DNA of 56,490 bases, from positions 1-56,490 of the forward strand of contig NZ_JALAHQ010000007.1 of the NCBI RefSeq assembly GCF_036983985.1. The letters run 5' to 3'. The DNA is from Alishewanella metallidurans (GTDB lineage: Bacteria; Pseudomonadota; Gammaproteobacteria; Enterobacterales; Alteromonadaceae). The position numbers and the translations under genes were made by a program. Shown in pieces: positions 44,369 to 52,714 of this stretch; the first letter of the stretch is position 1; the number at the start of each line of letters is the position of its first letter. The notes beneath the pieces are model-generated. The model saw only the letters and a list, made by a program, of their open reading frames with translations, was not told where the DNA came from and did not search any database.

Positions 44369-46575
44369 GGTTTTGCCTCCTGCTTGCTGGCAGTTAATAA
44401 CTGTAGCGCCTGTTCAATAATTTGTTGCTTAGACGGCAACACTGCGTAGGCTGCGCTACCTAAAGGAATAAAACTGTCTTGGGCGCACAAGCGGCTTATA
44501 TGAAAATACGTAGGTTTAGCTTCATGTAATGCGGTAAATAGCTCTTCACTTAACGACCCACGGCGGCGACACTCATCAACAATTAATACCTTACGACAAT
44601 TACCTAATGCTTTAATTATCAAGTCAGTATGTAATGGTACCAAGGTGCGCAAATCAAGTACGCGTAACTTATAACCTTGCTCTGTTAACTCTTTTTCCGC
44701 CTGTCGGCTAAGAAAATATCCATTGCCGTAGCTAATAATGGCTAACTCTTCACCATCGCCAAAGCAGGCTGGTTCACCCAGTTGTGGCAACGGCGTATCG
44801 GGTGTTGGGTAATCGGACAACCACAGGCCATCACCAGCACTGTGTAAATCACGAGTCATATAAAGCGCTATTGGCTCAAGAAAAATAACCAAGCGTTTTT
44901 GCTCATGGGCTAACTGCACGGCTTGGCGCATGAGCAAAGCAGCATCGGTGCCATTAGACGGACAAAACAGGATGACACCTGGAATATCACGAAACACGGC
45001 AAAGGAGTTATCATTATGAAAGTGCCCACCAAAGCCCCGCTGATAGGCTAAGCCAGCAATACGAATGACCATGGCATTATGATATTTGCCATTAGAGAAA
45101 AACGGCAAAGTTGCCGCCTCACCCCGTATTTGGTCTTCCGCATTATGCACATAAGCTAAAAACTGAATTTCCGGTATGGCAATAAAACCTTGTTGGGCTA
45201 GGCCAATGGCCATTCCCAAAATACTTTGCTCATCTAGCAAGGTATTTATAACGCGGTTACTGCCAAACTCGTGGACTAAATGCTGGGTTACGCCGTAAAC
45301 GCCGCCCTTTTTCGCTACGTCTTCACCAAACACTACGGTATTATTATACTGCGCTAACACATCATGTAATGCCCAGTTTAACAGTTTAGCCAGATGCTGT
45401 TTTTTACCCATGTTGTGCTGATCAAAAGCAAACAACTTCTGCCGTGCGTCAGTGGTTAGCAATGCTGGTTGGGCTAAATATGGCCGCTCTGGTGCAATAG
45501 ACGCCATCACCTGCTCTGCAGTAACCAGCTTAGGCTTAGCACTTGCCGTGGCGGCTACTCGTGCAATTTGTTGTTGTAGTGCGTTAAGTTGCTGTAGTAA
45601 TTGCTCTGCATTTACTTCACCCGTTGCAAGTAAAGCTGCAGTGCAAGTAAGTAAAGGGTCTTGCGCTAATTCGGCTTCTATTTGTGCTTTAGTGCGATAC
45701 GCTACTTCAGTATCAGCACCGGCATGACCAAATAAGCGTACCGTAGATAAATGCAATATTGCTGGCTTACGTTTCGTGCGCACGTAATCTGCTGCGCACT
45801 TAGCAATAGCGTAAGTTTGGGCAATATCACGACTGTCGGCAGCAAAATACTTTATTGCCGGTCTATCCGCCAAATTTTGTTCTATCCAGCCGTTGGGGGT
45901 TGGGGTTGAGATACCCAGGCCGTTATCTTCACAAACAAAGAGTATTGGCATAGGTACTTGCTGATACGCGACCCAACTGGTTGAGTTAATTGCACCCTGC
46001 GCTGTGGAGTGGTTGGCCGATGCATCACCAAAGCTACACACGGCGATGGCATCATGCGGCCATTGGCCTTTAAGAGCTAAACGCTTGCTTAGATCGATAG
46101 CAAAGGCAGTGCCTACAGCTTTAGGTAACTGTGAGGCAATGGTACTGGTTTGTGGTGGAATATTTAACGCTAAGCTGCCTAATACTTTATGTCGCCCGCC
46201 TGATATGGGGTCATCACTGCTGGCGCAAAACGATAACATCATGTCATACAGCGGTGTGCTACCGGGGTGTTGTTTACTGCGTTCAATAAAAAACGCGCCA
46301 CTGCGATAGTGTAAAAACGCCGGATCAGTCACTCTTAGCGCCGCGGCAATAGCGGCGTTACTTTCATGTCCGGCACTACCAATGGTATAAAAACTCTGAC
46401 CTTTGGCTTGTAGTAAACGAGACTGTAAATCCAGTAACCGGCTACACAGCTGGCTATGCCATAACTGATACAAGGTACTGTATTCAATCTCGTAACTTGA
46501 GCTATATTGCGGAAACTTACCGTCGCTTAAACGTTGCCGAAACTCATTAACCCAGGGATGCACTGCCTCTGACAT
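44365..46575 (-). CDS. Fused alpha-beta 2-oxoacid dehydrogenase E1 (branched-chain type)
   Basis: The 736-residue protein joins an E1-alpha-like half (about 1-360) to an E1-beta-like half (about 385-730). The thiamine pyrophosphate motif runs from G183-D184 to N218. The beta half keeps the glutamate that activates the cofactor (in LLDEQSILGMAIGLA, aligned with the usual IAEAGFVG segment) and the EIQF and GGHFH segments. Such E1 enzymes decarboxylate a 2-oxoacid and load its acyl group on a lipoyl E2. No E2 or E3 lies in the window. It starts 35 bases after gcdH and overlaps the FabD-like gene. The substrate is unknown. Confidence 0.85.
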   Translation of the reverse strand: MSEAVHPWVNEFRQRLSDGKFPQYSSSYEIEYSTLYQLWHSQLCSRLLDLQSRLLQAKGQSFYTIGSAGHESNAAIAAALRVTDPAFLHYRSGAFFIERSKQHPGSTPLYDMMLSFCASSDDPISGGRHKVLGSLALNIPPQTSTIASQLPKAVGTAFAIDLSKRLALKGQWPHDAIAVCSFGDASANHSTAQGAINSTSWVAYQQVPMPILFVCEDNGLGISTPTPNGWIEQNLADRPAIKYFAADSRDIAQTYAIAKCAADYVRTKRKPAILHLSTVRLFGHAGADTEVAYRTKAQIEAELAQDPLLTCTAALLATGEVNAEQLLQQLNALQQQIARVAATASAKPKLVTAEQVMASIAPERPYLAQPALLTTDARQKLFAFDQHNMGKKQHLAKLLNWALHDVLAQYNNTVVFGEDVAKKGGVYGVTQHLVHEFGSNRVINTLLDEQSILGMAIGLAQQGFIAIPEIQFLAYVHNAEDQIRGEAATLPFFSNGKYHNAMVIRIAGLAYQRGFGGHFHNDNSFAVFRDIPGVILFCPSNGTDAALLMRQAVQLAHEQKRLVIFLEPIALYMTRDLHSAGDGLWLSDYPTPDTPLPQLGEPACFGDGEELAIISYGNGYFLSRQAEKELTEQGYKLRVLDLRTLVPLHTDLIIKALGNCRKVLIVDECRRRGSLSEELFTALHEAKPTYFHISRLCAQDSFIPLGSAAYAVLPSKQQIIEQALQLLTASKQEAKP

Positions 46576-46610
46576 AACGCGAACTCCACTATACGTATTA
46601 GACTAAGCTA

Positions 46611-47789
46611 TTAACCGCCAAATGCCTGTAAACCGGTTTGTGCACGGCCTAAAATTAGCGCGTGAATATCATGCGTGCCTTCATAGGTATTAACCGCTTC
46701 TAAATTCATCACGTGGCGAATCACATGAAATTCATCAGCAATACCATTACCACCATGCATATCACGGGCAATGCGCGCAATATCTAAAGCTTTGCCGCAA
46801 GAATTACGTTTTATTAGCGATATTGTTTCTGGTGGTAGCATATTTTGGTCCATCAAACGCCCAGCCTGCAAACAGGCCAATAAACCAATGCTAATATCGG
46901 TTTGCATATCAGCCAGTTTTTTCTGTACTAATTGCGTAGCTGCAAGCGGTTTACCAAACTGATGACGGTCTAACGTATACTGACGCGCAGCGTGCCAGCA
47001 AAACTCCGCAGCACCCAGTGCGCCCCAAGCAATGCCATAACGAGCCTTGTTTAAGCAACCAAATGGGCCTTTTAAACCGCTGACATTTGGCAATAACGCC
47101 TCTTCAGTTACTTCAACGTTATCCATCACAATTTCACCGGTAATAGATGCACGTAGTGAAAACTTACCTTCAATTTTTGGTGCCGACAGCCCTTTCATAC
47201 CCTTATCAAGTATAAAACCACGAATATCGCCATCTAGCTTGGCCCAAACCACAAATACGTCAGCAATCGGTGAATTTGTGATCCACATTTTGCTGCCATT
47301 TAATATATAACCACCGGCAACTTTCTTTGCCGTAGTGCGCATACCGGCAGGATCTGAACCCGCATCAGGTTCAGTTAAGCCAAAACAACCTACCCACTCT
47401 CCGGTAGCTAACTTAGGCAAATATTTCATCCGCTGTGCTTCACTACCGTATTCATAAATTGGATGCATAACCAGTGATGATTGCACGCTCATCGCGCTGC
47501 GATAACCGCTGTCAACGCGCTCTACTTCACGCGCCACTAAGCCATAACAAACGTAGTTTACGTTTGAGCAGCCATATTTTTCTGGCAAGGTGGCACCGAG
47601 TAAGCCAAGTTCACCCAGTTCACTCATAATTTCACGGTGAAAATGCTCTTCACGGTTAGCCATCAACACGCGCGGCATCAGTTTATCCTGACAATATTGA
47701 TGCGCGCTATCGCGGATCATTCGTTCTTCTTCAGTAAGCATGCTCGAAAACGCAAATGGGTCCTGCCAATCAAAATGTGCACGTGTCAT
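46611..47789 (-). CDS. gcdH: Glutaryl-CoA dehydrogenase
   Basis: This FAD-dependent acyl-CoA dehydrogenase oxidises and decarboxylates glutaryl-CoA to crotonyl-CoA in lysine and tryptophan degradation. The 392-residue product has the catalytic base E370 (YEGTHDIH), R97 in SGYRSAMSVQSSLVMHPI, which in human GCDH contacts the substrate carboxylate, and the LTEPDAGSDP flavin motif. The sequence is specific to the GCDH subgroup, not general short-chain dehydrogenases. It is the first gene of an operon and diverges from a LysR regulator. Confidence 0.94.
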   Translation of the reverse strand: MTRAHFDWQDPFAFSSMLTEEERMIRDSAHQYCQDKLMPRVLMANREEHFHREIMSELGELGLLGATLPEKYGCSNVNYVCYGLVAREVERVDSGYRSAMSVQSSLVMHPIYEYGSEAQRMKYLPKLATGEWVGCFGLTEPDAGSDPAGMRTTAKKVAGGYILNGSKMWITNSPIADVFVVWAKLDGDIRGFILDKGMKGLSAPKIEGKFSLRASITGEIVMDNVEVTEEALLPNVSGLKGPFGCLNKARYGIAWGALGAAEFCWHAARQYTLDRHQFGKPLAATQLVQKKLADMQTDISIGLLACLQAGRLMDQNMLPPETISLIKRNSCGKALDIARIARDMHGGNGIADEFHVIRHVMNLEAVNTYEGTHDIHALILGRAQTGLQAFGG

Positions 47790-47898
47790 AGCAAATTCCT
47801 TAATAAAACCAGTAAAGTAATTTTTATTATTACCACATTAGCCTGCTTTAATGTACAGTTAAAATATAATAATCCTGTATCAGGTATAGTTTTTAACT

Positions 47899-48732
47899 AT
47901 GGACATACGCCAACTCGGTTACTTTGTTGCAGTGTATGAGCAAGGCAGCATCAGCGCAGCAGCGCGGCATTGCTGTGTCGCGCAACCCTCTTTGTCTGCG
48001 GCACTGCGTCAATTAGAACAAGAATTAGAGGTAACCCTATTTGTACGTCTATCTAAAGGAGTAACTCCAACGGAAGATGGCGAAAAATTATATGGCCATG
48101 CGGGGCGCTTATTAGGGCAATTACAATCACTTAAAGCATCCTTTGTACAACCGGTTGCACGGGTTAAATTTCGGCTGGGGTTAATACGAGCTTTAGGTGT
48201 TGAGCGAATGAGCCAGCTACTGCGTGAATTCAGTAACGCGGTACCAGGGTTAGAGCTACATTTGGTTGAACCTACAGATAGCTGTGATGCGCGCATTATT
48301 ACGCCGCAGTTATTAAAAGCCGGTGAAGCATTTCAACCGATTTGGCACGACAGCTATTTATTAGCCATTCCTTTAGGCTCGGCGCTAAGCTTACAGCAAG
48401 AAATACAACTCGACGACTTTGAGCAACTACCACTAATTAAGCGCACACCCTGCGATGCGTGGAACACCATATACCCTGAGCTAATTCGCCGCGGTATAAA
48501 GCCCGATTTACGCGCCGATATTCAAACTATTGAGTATGCACTTGGCTTGGTTTCAGCCGGTGTAGGTTGCGCTTTAGTGCCTAACCTTGATTCTTTATTG
48601 CAACGACAAGACCTTATATTAAGACCCGTAAACTTGCCGAAGTTAAAACGTGAACTTGGCCTTGCCTATAATAAAAATCATACGTCAGCACCACTTAGTG
48701 TATTGCTGCAACTGTGTCAGGCCACGGCATAG
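47899..48732 (+). CDS. LysR-family regulator divergent from gcdH
   Basis: The 277-residue product has the LysR helix-turn-helix at about 1-60 (IRQLGYFVAVYEQGSISAAA, then PSLSAALRQLEQELEV) and a short periplasmic-binding-like effector domain. It is shorter than the usual 300 residues but complete. Position next to and opposite gcdH suggests that it controls the gcdH operon, like GcdR in other proteobacteria. The 109-base gap between the two genes should hold its operator, though I could not fix one. Confidence 0.88.
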   Translation: MDIRQLGYFVAVYEQGSISAAARHCCVAQPSLSAALRQLEQELEVTLFVRLSKGVTPTEDGEKLYGHAGRLLGQLQSLKASFVQPVARVKFRLGLIRALGVERMSQLLREFSNAVPGLELHLVEPTDSCDARIITPQLLKAGEAFQPIWHDSYLLAIPLGSALSLQQEIQLDDFEQLPLIKRTPCDAWNTIYPELIRRGIKPDLRADIQTIEYALGLVSAGVGCALVPNLDSLLQRQDLILRPVNLPKLKRELGLAYNKNHTSAPLSVLLQLCQATA

Positions 48733-48865
48733 CTATATAATAATTTACATTTTACTGCTGGCTTATGGCAAAAACCGTGAGAGTACAATCAGTTGCTGCT
48801 ACACTGGCTACAACACTGTTATTAATATTATATCTCTGACATTTTTAGACGATGATCAAAATACT

Positions 48866-50299
48866 ATGACCGAACTTGCCAGCTTTTATTTTCATGATTA
48901 CGAAACTTGGGGTGCTGATCCTAAGCGTGACCGCCCCGCACAGTTCGCAGGTATCCGTACCGATTTAGATTTAAATATTATTAGTGAGCCTGACGTATGG
49001 TACTGCCAATTAGCGAATGACTATTTACCTCACCCACAAGCGGCATTAATTACCGGCCTAACACCGCAACTTTGCAATAAAAAAGGTTTAATTGAAACCG
49101 AGTTTATGCAACGTATTTTAAGCCGCTTTAGCACACCTAATACCTGCGTGGTGGGTTATAACAATTTACGTTTTGATGATGAAGTAACGCGCCACAGCTT
49201 ATTTCGCAACTTTTATGAGCCTTATGGCCGAGAATGGCAGCAAGGTAACAGCCGCTGGGATCTTATCGATACGGTTCGCGCCTGTTATGCATTGCGGCCA
49301 GAGGGTATTGTGTGGCCGCAGCGTGAAGATGGCAGCCCTAGTTTTAAACTGGAAGAGCTCACTCGCGCCAATGGCTTAGCGCACGAAAAAGCGCACGATG
49401 CGCTATCCGACGTTTACGCTACTATCGCCATAGCAAAACTGATTAAAGATAAACAACCCAAGCTATTTCACTACCTATTTAACTTACGTAAAAAGCAAAA
49501 CGCAGCTGAGTTAATTGATGTTGCTAGCATGGTGCCACTGGTGCATGTTTCGTCTAAGTTTCCGGCCAGTTCTGGTTGTGTTAGCTGGATAGCACCGTTA
49601 GCGTTTCATCCAACTAATAAAAACGCCATAATTTGTTATAATTTGCAGGCCGATCCAACACCGTTACTTAATGATGATGTTGCCACCTTGCAACAAAAAC
49701 TTTATACCAAAACTGCTGACTTAGCCCAAGGCGAACAGCGTTTAGGCCTAAAGCTTATTCATTTAAATAAATGCCCCGTGCTGGCACCCGCAAAAACATT
49801 AAGCGAGCAACGCGCAACAGAATTAGGTATTAATCGCGCGCAGTGTTTAGACCATTTAGACTGGCTGCGTCAGCACCCTGTTATTCAAAACAAAGTGATA
49901 GAGCTGTATCAGCAGTTAGACGAATACCCTGCCGAGTCTAACCCAGATTATCAGCTGTACAGCGGCTTTATTAGCAACGCCGATAAGCAAAAAATGCAGC
50001 AATTACATGAGTTGCCACCAGAGCACCTAGGTAGCTCTGCACCCACTTTCGCTGATGATCGCTTAAATAACCTACTGTTTTTGTATCGTGCTCGCAACTA
50101 CCCGGCCAGCTTAACCGACAGCGAGCAACAAAAGTGGCAGCGCTATCGTACCGATAAGCTAATGCACGGCTTAGATAAGCCTAACTTAACCTTTGAAGAA
50201 TTCGGTTTATTGTTAGAGAACCTCGCGCATGAACATGCCAGCGACGAGAAAAAAACAGCAATATTAAAAGCATTATATTTATATGCTGAGAATTTATAA
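48866..50299 (+). CDS. sbcB: Exodeoxyribonuclease I
   Basis: ExoI degrades single-stranded DNA 3' to 5' and acts in recombination and mismatch repair. From the ATG at 48866 the product has 477 residues (E. coli 475). The DEDD exonuclease begins FYFHDYETWG with D11 and E13, and includes GYNNLRFDDEVTR and the AHDALSDVYAT segment. SH3-like and helical C-terminal regions follow. A longer frame from 48650 overlaps the LysR gene and adds 72 residues of non-conserved sequence, so I reject it. Confidence 0.95.
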   Translation: MTELASFYFHDYETWGADPKRDRPAQFAGIRTDLDLNIISEPDVWYCQLANDYLPHPQAALITGLTPQLCNKKGLIETEFMQRILSRFSTPNTCVVGYNNLRFDDEVTRHSLFRNFYEPYGREWQQGNSRWDLIDTVRACYALRPEGIVWPQREDGSPSFKLEELTRANGLAHEKAHDALSDVYATIAIAKLIKDKQPKLFHYLFNLRKKQNAAELIDVASMVPLVHVSSKFPASSGCVSWIAPLAFHPTNKNAIICYNLQADPTPLLNDDVATLQQKLYTKTADLAQGEQRLGLKLIHLNKCPVLAPAKTLSEQRATELGINRAQCLDHLDWLRQHPVIQNKVIELYQQLDEYPAESNPDYQLYSGFISNADKQKMQQLHELPPEHLGSSAPTFADDRLNNLLFLYRARNYPASLTDSEQQKWQRYRTDKLMHGLDKPNLTFEEFGLLLENLAHEHASDEKKTAILKALYLYAENL

Positions 50300-50301
50300 C
50301 T

Positions 50302-50336
50302 AAAAAAACACCGGCTTACACCGGTGTCTGTTTTTA
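50302..50336. terminator. Bidirectional terminator between sbcB and the DUF4282 gene
   Basis: ACACCGG and CCGGTGT pair around a six-base loop, with AAAAAAA before and CTGTTTTT after. It overlaps the stop of the minus-strand gene by a few bases. Confidence 0.8.
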
Positions 50337-50576
50337 CTCTTTGTCGGCTAATTTTCTTAAATTATCGTGAATTTTAAATAACACGATAAGTAACTCACAC
50401 CAAATTCTGACACCAATACTACCAAACACTAAAATACCTAAACCAGACCAAAAACTACCATATGCGGTAAACATGGCCCCTAATCCACTAATTACAACAC
50501 CAATTAGCATCAGCCAATAAACAAAAGTAATAATTTTTGGTGTTAACATTGAATCGAAAAATAATACATCTCTCAT
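50334..50576 (-). CDS. DUF4282-like membrane protein
   Basis: The 80-residue protein has two transmembrane helices (about 14-36 and 42-66) and the pattern FFDSMLTPKIITFVYWL, later RIWCELLIVLFKIHDNL, which I associate with DUF4282. The function is unknown. It has an ATG start and is convergent with sbcB; its upstream side faces the thiamine operon promoter. The family call is from memory. Confidence 0.8.
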   Translation of the reverse strand: MRDVLFFDSMLTPKIITFVYWLMLIGVVISGLGAMFTAYGSFWSGLGILVFGSIGVRIWCELLIVLFKIHDNLRKLADKE

Positions 50577-50690
50577 GAGTTTTCCCTTATTGTTATTATT
50601 CCACAGGTTAACCTGTCTATAGCACGATATGGCACTAGCAAATTTTCAGCAACTCCGATGAGTCTAGTATTCTTAATTATTTCACAATCT

Positions 50691-50718
50691 TTGCTTTTTC
50701 ATTACTTATCACTATAAT
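50691..50718 (+). promoter_or_regulatory. Promoter of the thiamine operon
   Basis: TTGCTT, a 16-base spacer, then a perfect TATAAT. The expected start point, near 50725, falls just before the first paired base of the TPP riboswitch. Bases 50577-50690 upstream show nothing further. Confidence 0.65.
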
Positions 50719-50727
50719 CCAGCACTA

Positions 50728-50821
50728 CTTGTCGGAGTGCCTAGCTATTTATAGCAGGCTGAGACCGTGAAAACGGGATCCGTTGAACCTGATCAGGCTA
50801 ATACCTGCGAAGGGAAACAAG
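50728..50821 (+). promoter_or_regulatory. TPP riboswitch (THI element)
   Basis: All conserved parts are present in order: CTTGTCGGAGTGCC, GGCTGAGA, CCGTTGAACCTGATCAGG, CTAATACCTGCG and AAGGGAAACAAG, with CTTGT/ACAAG closing helix P1. The element binds thiamine pyrophosphate and represses downstream thi genes. About 108 bases lie between it and the thiC ATG. I see no strong terminator there, so control may act on the GGAG ribosome-binding site of thiC or through Rho. It fills most of the 353-base gap between 50577 and 50929. Confidence 0.97.
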
Positions 50822-50929
50822 GGAAACGCATTATATTACGTAACATCTATCTGTATTGATAAGTTATGTTTATTCTATTGCGCCGCCCACTCCGGACAAG
50901 CAACCTCAATTTGCTAACCGGAGCTTGCT

Positions 50930-52714
50930 ATGTCTACTGTACCAACCAATAGTCGTGATTTACGCGCCCACGCTCGGGCTTATATTAATGCGTTACAAGG
51001 TGAAACCTTTCCCGGTTCTAGCCGAAGGTATTTGCATTGTTCTATTAGTAACGTACAAGTACCTGTACGTGATATTCACCTTAGCCCTACCAAACAAGCC
51101 GACGGCAGCGAATTAATTAACCCTGCACTTTCGGTTTACGACACGTCAGGGCCTTATGGCGACCCGGCACAACAGCTGGACGTACTAAAGGGCTTACCTA
51201 AACTACGTTTACCATGGATTAAAGCACGGCAAGACGTAGCCATTTCAAATGTACCCAGCTTTGTTGATATTGCCCTAAACGAGCAAATAACCGAGTTTGA
51301 ACACCAACCTTTACAAGCCAAAGCCGGCAGTACCGTAACCCAACTGCATTACGCACGCGCCGGTATTATCACTCCTGAAATGCACTACATTGCGTTGCGT
51401 GAAAACATGGGCACACAAAGCGATAACGTGCGTACCCACCAAGGTGAAAACTTTGGCGCCAGTACGCCAAAGCAAATTACTGCCGAGTTTGTCCGCAAAG
51501 AGGTTGCCGCTGGTCGCGCTATTATTCCACTAAACATTAATCATCCTGAGGCAGAGCCGATGATTATTGGCCGTAACTTTAAAGTAAAAGTAAACGCTAA
51601 TATTGGTAATTCGTCGGTTAGCTCAAGTATTGAAGAAGAAGTAGAAAAGCTTATTTGGGCAACACGTTGGGGTGCAGACACCGTAATGGACTTATCTACC
51701 GGTAGGCGCATTCATCAAACTCGTGATTGGATACTACGCAACAGCCCAGTACCTATTGGCACCGTACCTATTTATCAAGCCCTAGAAAAAGTTAAGGGTG
51801 ATGTTAGCAAATTAAGCTGGCAGGTATTTTATGACACTCTGGTTGAGCAAGCGGAGCAAGGTGTTGATTACTTTACTATTCATGCTGGCGTGTTAAAAGA
51901 TCATGTGCCCTTAGCAGCAAAACGCGTAACCGGAATAGTGTCGCGTGGTGGCGCTATTATGGCGCAGTGGTGCCGACTATTTAATCAAGAAAGTTTTTTA
52001 TATCAACACTTTGAAGAAATTTGTCAGCTGTGTGCTCGCTACGATATTTCACTTTCATTAGGCGACGGTTTACGCCCCGGCAGTATTGCCGATGCCAACG
52101 ATGCGGCACAGTTTGCTGAACTGCGTACTTTAGGCGAGCTAACAAAAATTGCATGGCGCTATGATGTGCAAGTGATGATAGAAGGCCCTGGCCATGTACC
52201 TATGCAGCTTATTCAAGAGAATATGACCGAGCAGCTAAAACACTGCCATGAAGCACCGTTTTATACGCTTGGGCCATTAACCACCGATATTGCTCCGGGT
52301 TATGATCATATTACCTCAGGCATTGGTGCGGCGATGATCGGCTGGTTTGGTTGTGCCATGTTATGTTACGTCACGCCGAAAGAGCATTTAGGACTGCCGA
52401 ACAAAGAAGATGTCAAACAAGGCCTTATCGCTTATAAAATTGCGGCCCATGCCGCAGACTTAGCCAAAGGGCATCCGGGTGCACAACTACGTGACAACGC
52501 ATTGTCTAAAGCCCGTTACGAGTTTCGCTGGAAAGATCAATACAATTTATCTTTAGATCCGTTCACAGCTAAAGCCTACCACGATGAAACGCTAGGCCAT
52601 GAAGGCGCTGACGATGAGCAATTTTGTTCAATGTGTGGGCCAAAGTTCTGCTCTATGCGCTTAAACCAGCAAATTCAACAGCAAGAGGCACAAACTGATG
52701 CCACAGCAAACTAA
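50930..52714 (+). CDS. thiC: Phosphomethylpyrimidine synthase ThiC
   Basis: ThiC is a radical SAM enzyme that rearranges aminoimidazole ribotide to hydroxymethylpyrimidine phosphate. The 594-residue product carries the C-terminal cluster motif CX2CX4C at C566, C569 and C574 (CSMCGPKFC), and highly conserved core segments such as DLSTGRRIHQTRDWILRNSP and EGPGHVP. It lies under the TPP riboswitch. The stop overlaps the thiDE start by 17 bases. Confidence 0.97.
   Translation: MSTVPTNSRDLRAHARAYINALQGETFPGSSRRYLHCSISNVQVPVRDIHLSPTKQADGSELINPALSVYDTSGPYGDPAQQLDVLKGLPKLRLPWIKARQDVAISNVPSFVDIALNEQITEFEHQPLQAKAGSTVTQLHYARAGIITPEMHYIALRENMGTQSDNVRTHQGENFGASTPKQITAEFVRKEVAAGRAIIPLNINHPEAEPMIIGRNFKVKVNANIGNSSVSSSIEEEVEKLIWATRWGADTVMDLSTGRRIHQTRDWILRNSPVPIGTVPIYQALEKVKGDVSKLSWQVFYDTLVEQAEQGVDYFTIHAGVLKDHVPLAAKRVTGIVSRGGAIMAQWCRLFNQESFLYQHFEEICQLCARYDISLSLGDGLRPGSIADANDAAQFAELRTLGELTKIAWRYDVQVMIEGPGHVPMQLIQENMTEQLKHCHEAPFYTLGPLTTDIAPGYDHITSGIGAAMIGWFGCAMLCYVTPKEHLGLPNKEDVKQGLIAYKIAAHAADLAKGHPGAQLRDNALSKARYEFRWKDQYNLSLDPFTAKAYHDETLGHEGADDEQFCSMCGPKFCSMRLNQQIQQQEAQTDATAN

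Noticed and set aside
48650..48865. N-terminal extension of sbcB
   Set aside because: It would overlap the end of the LysR gene and add 72 residues absent from ExoI; the ATG at 48866 gives the conserved start.
50856..51116. 86-residue plus-strand frame across the thiC start
   Set aside because: It overlaps thiC in another frame and shows no family features; thiC is unambiguous.
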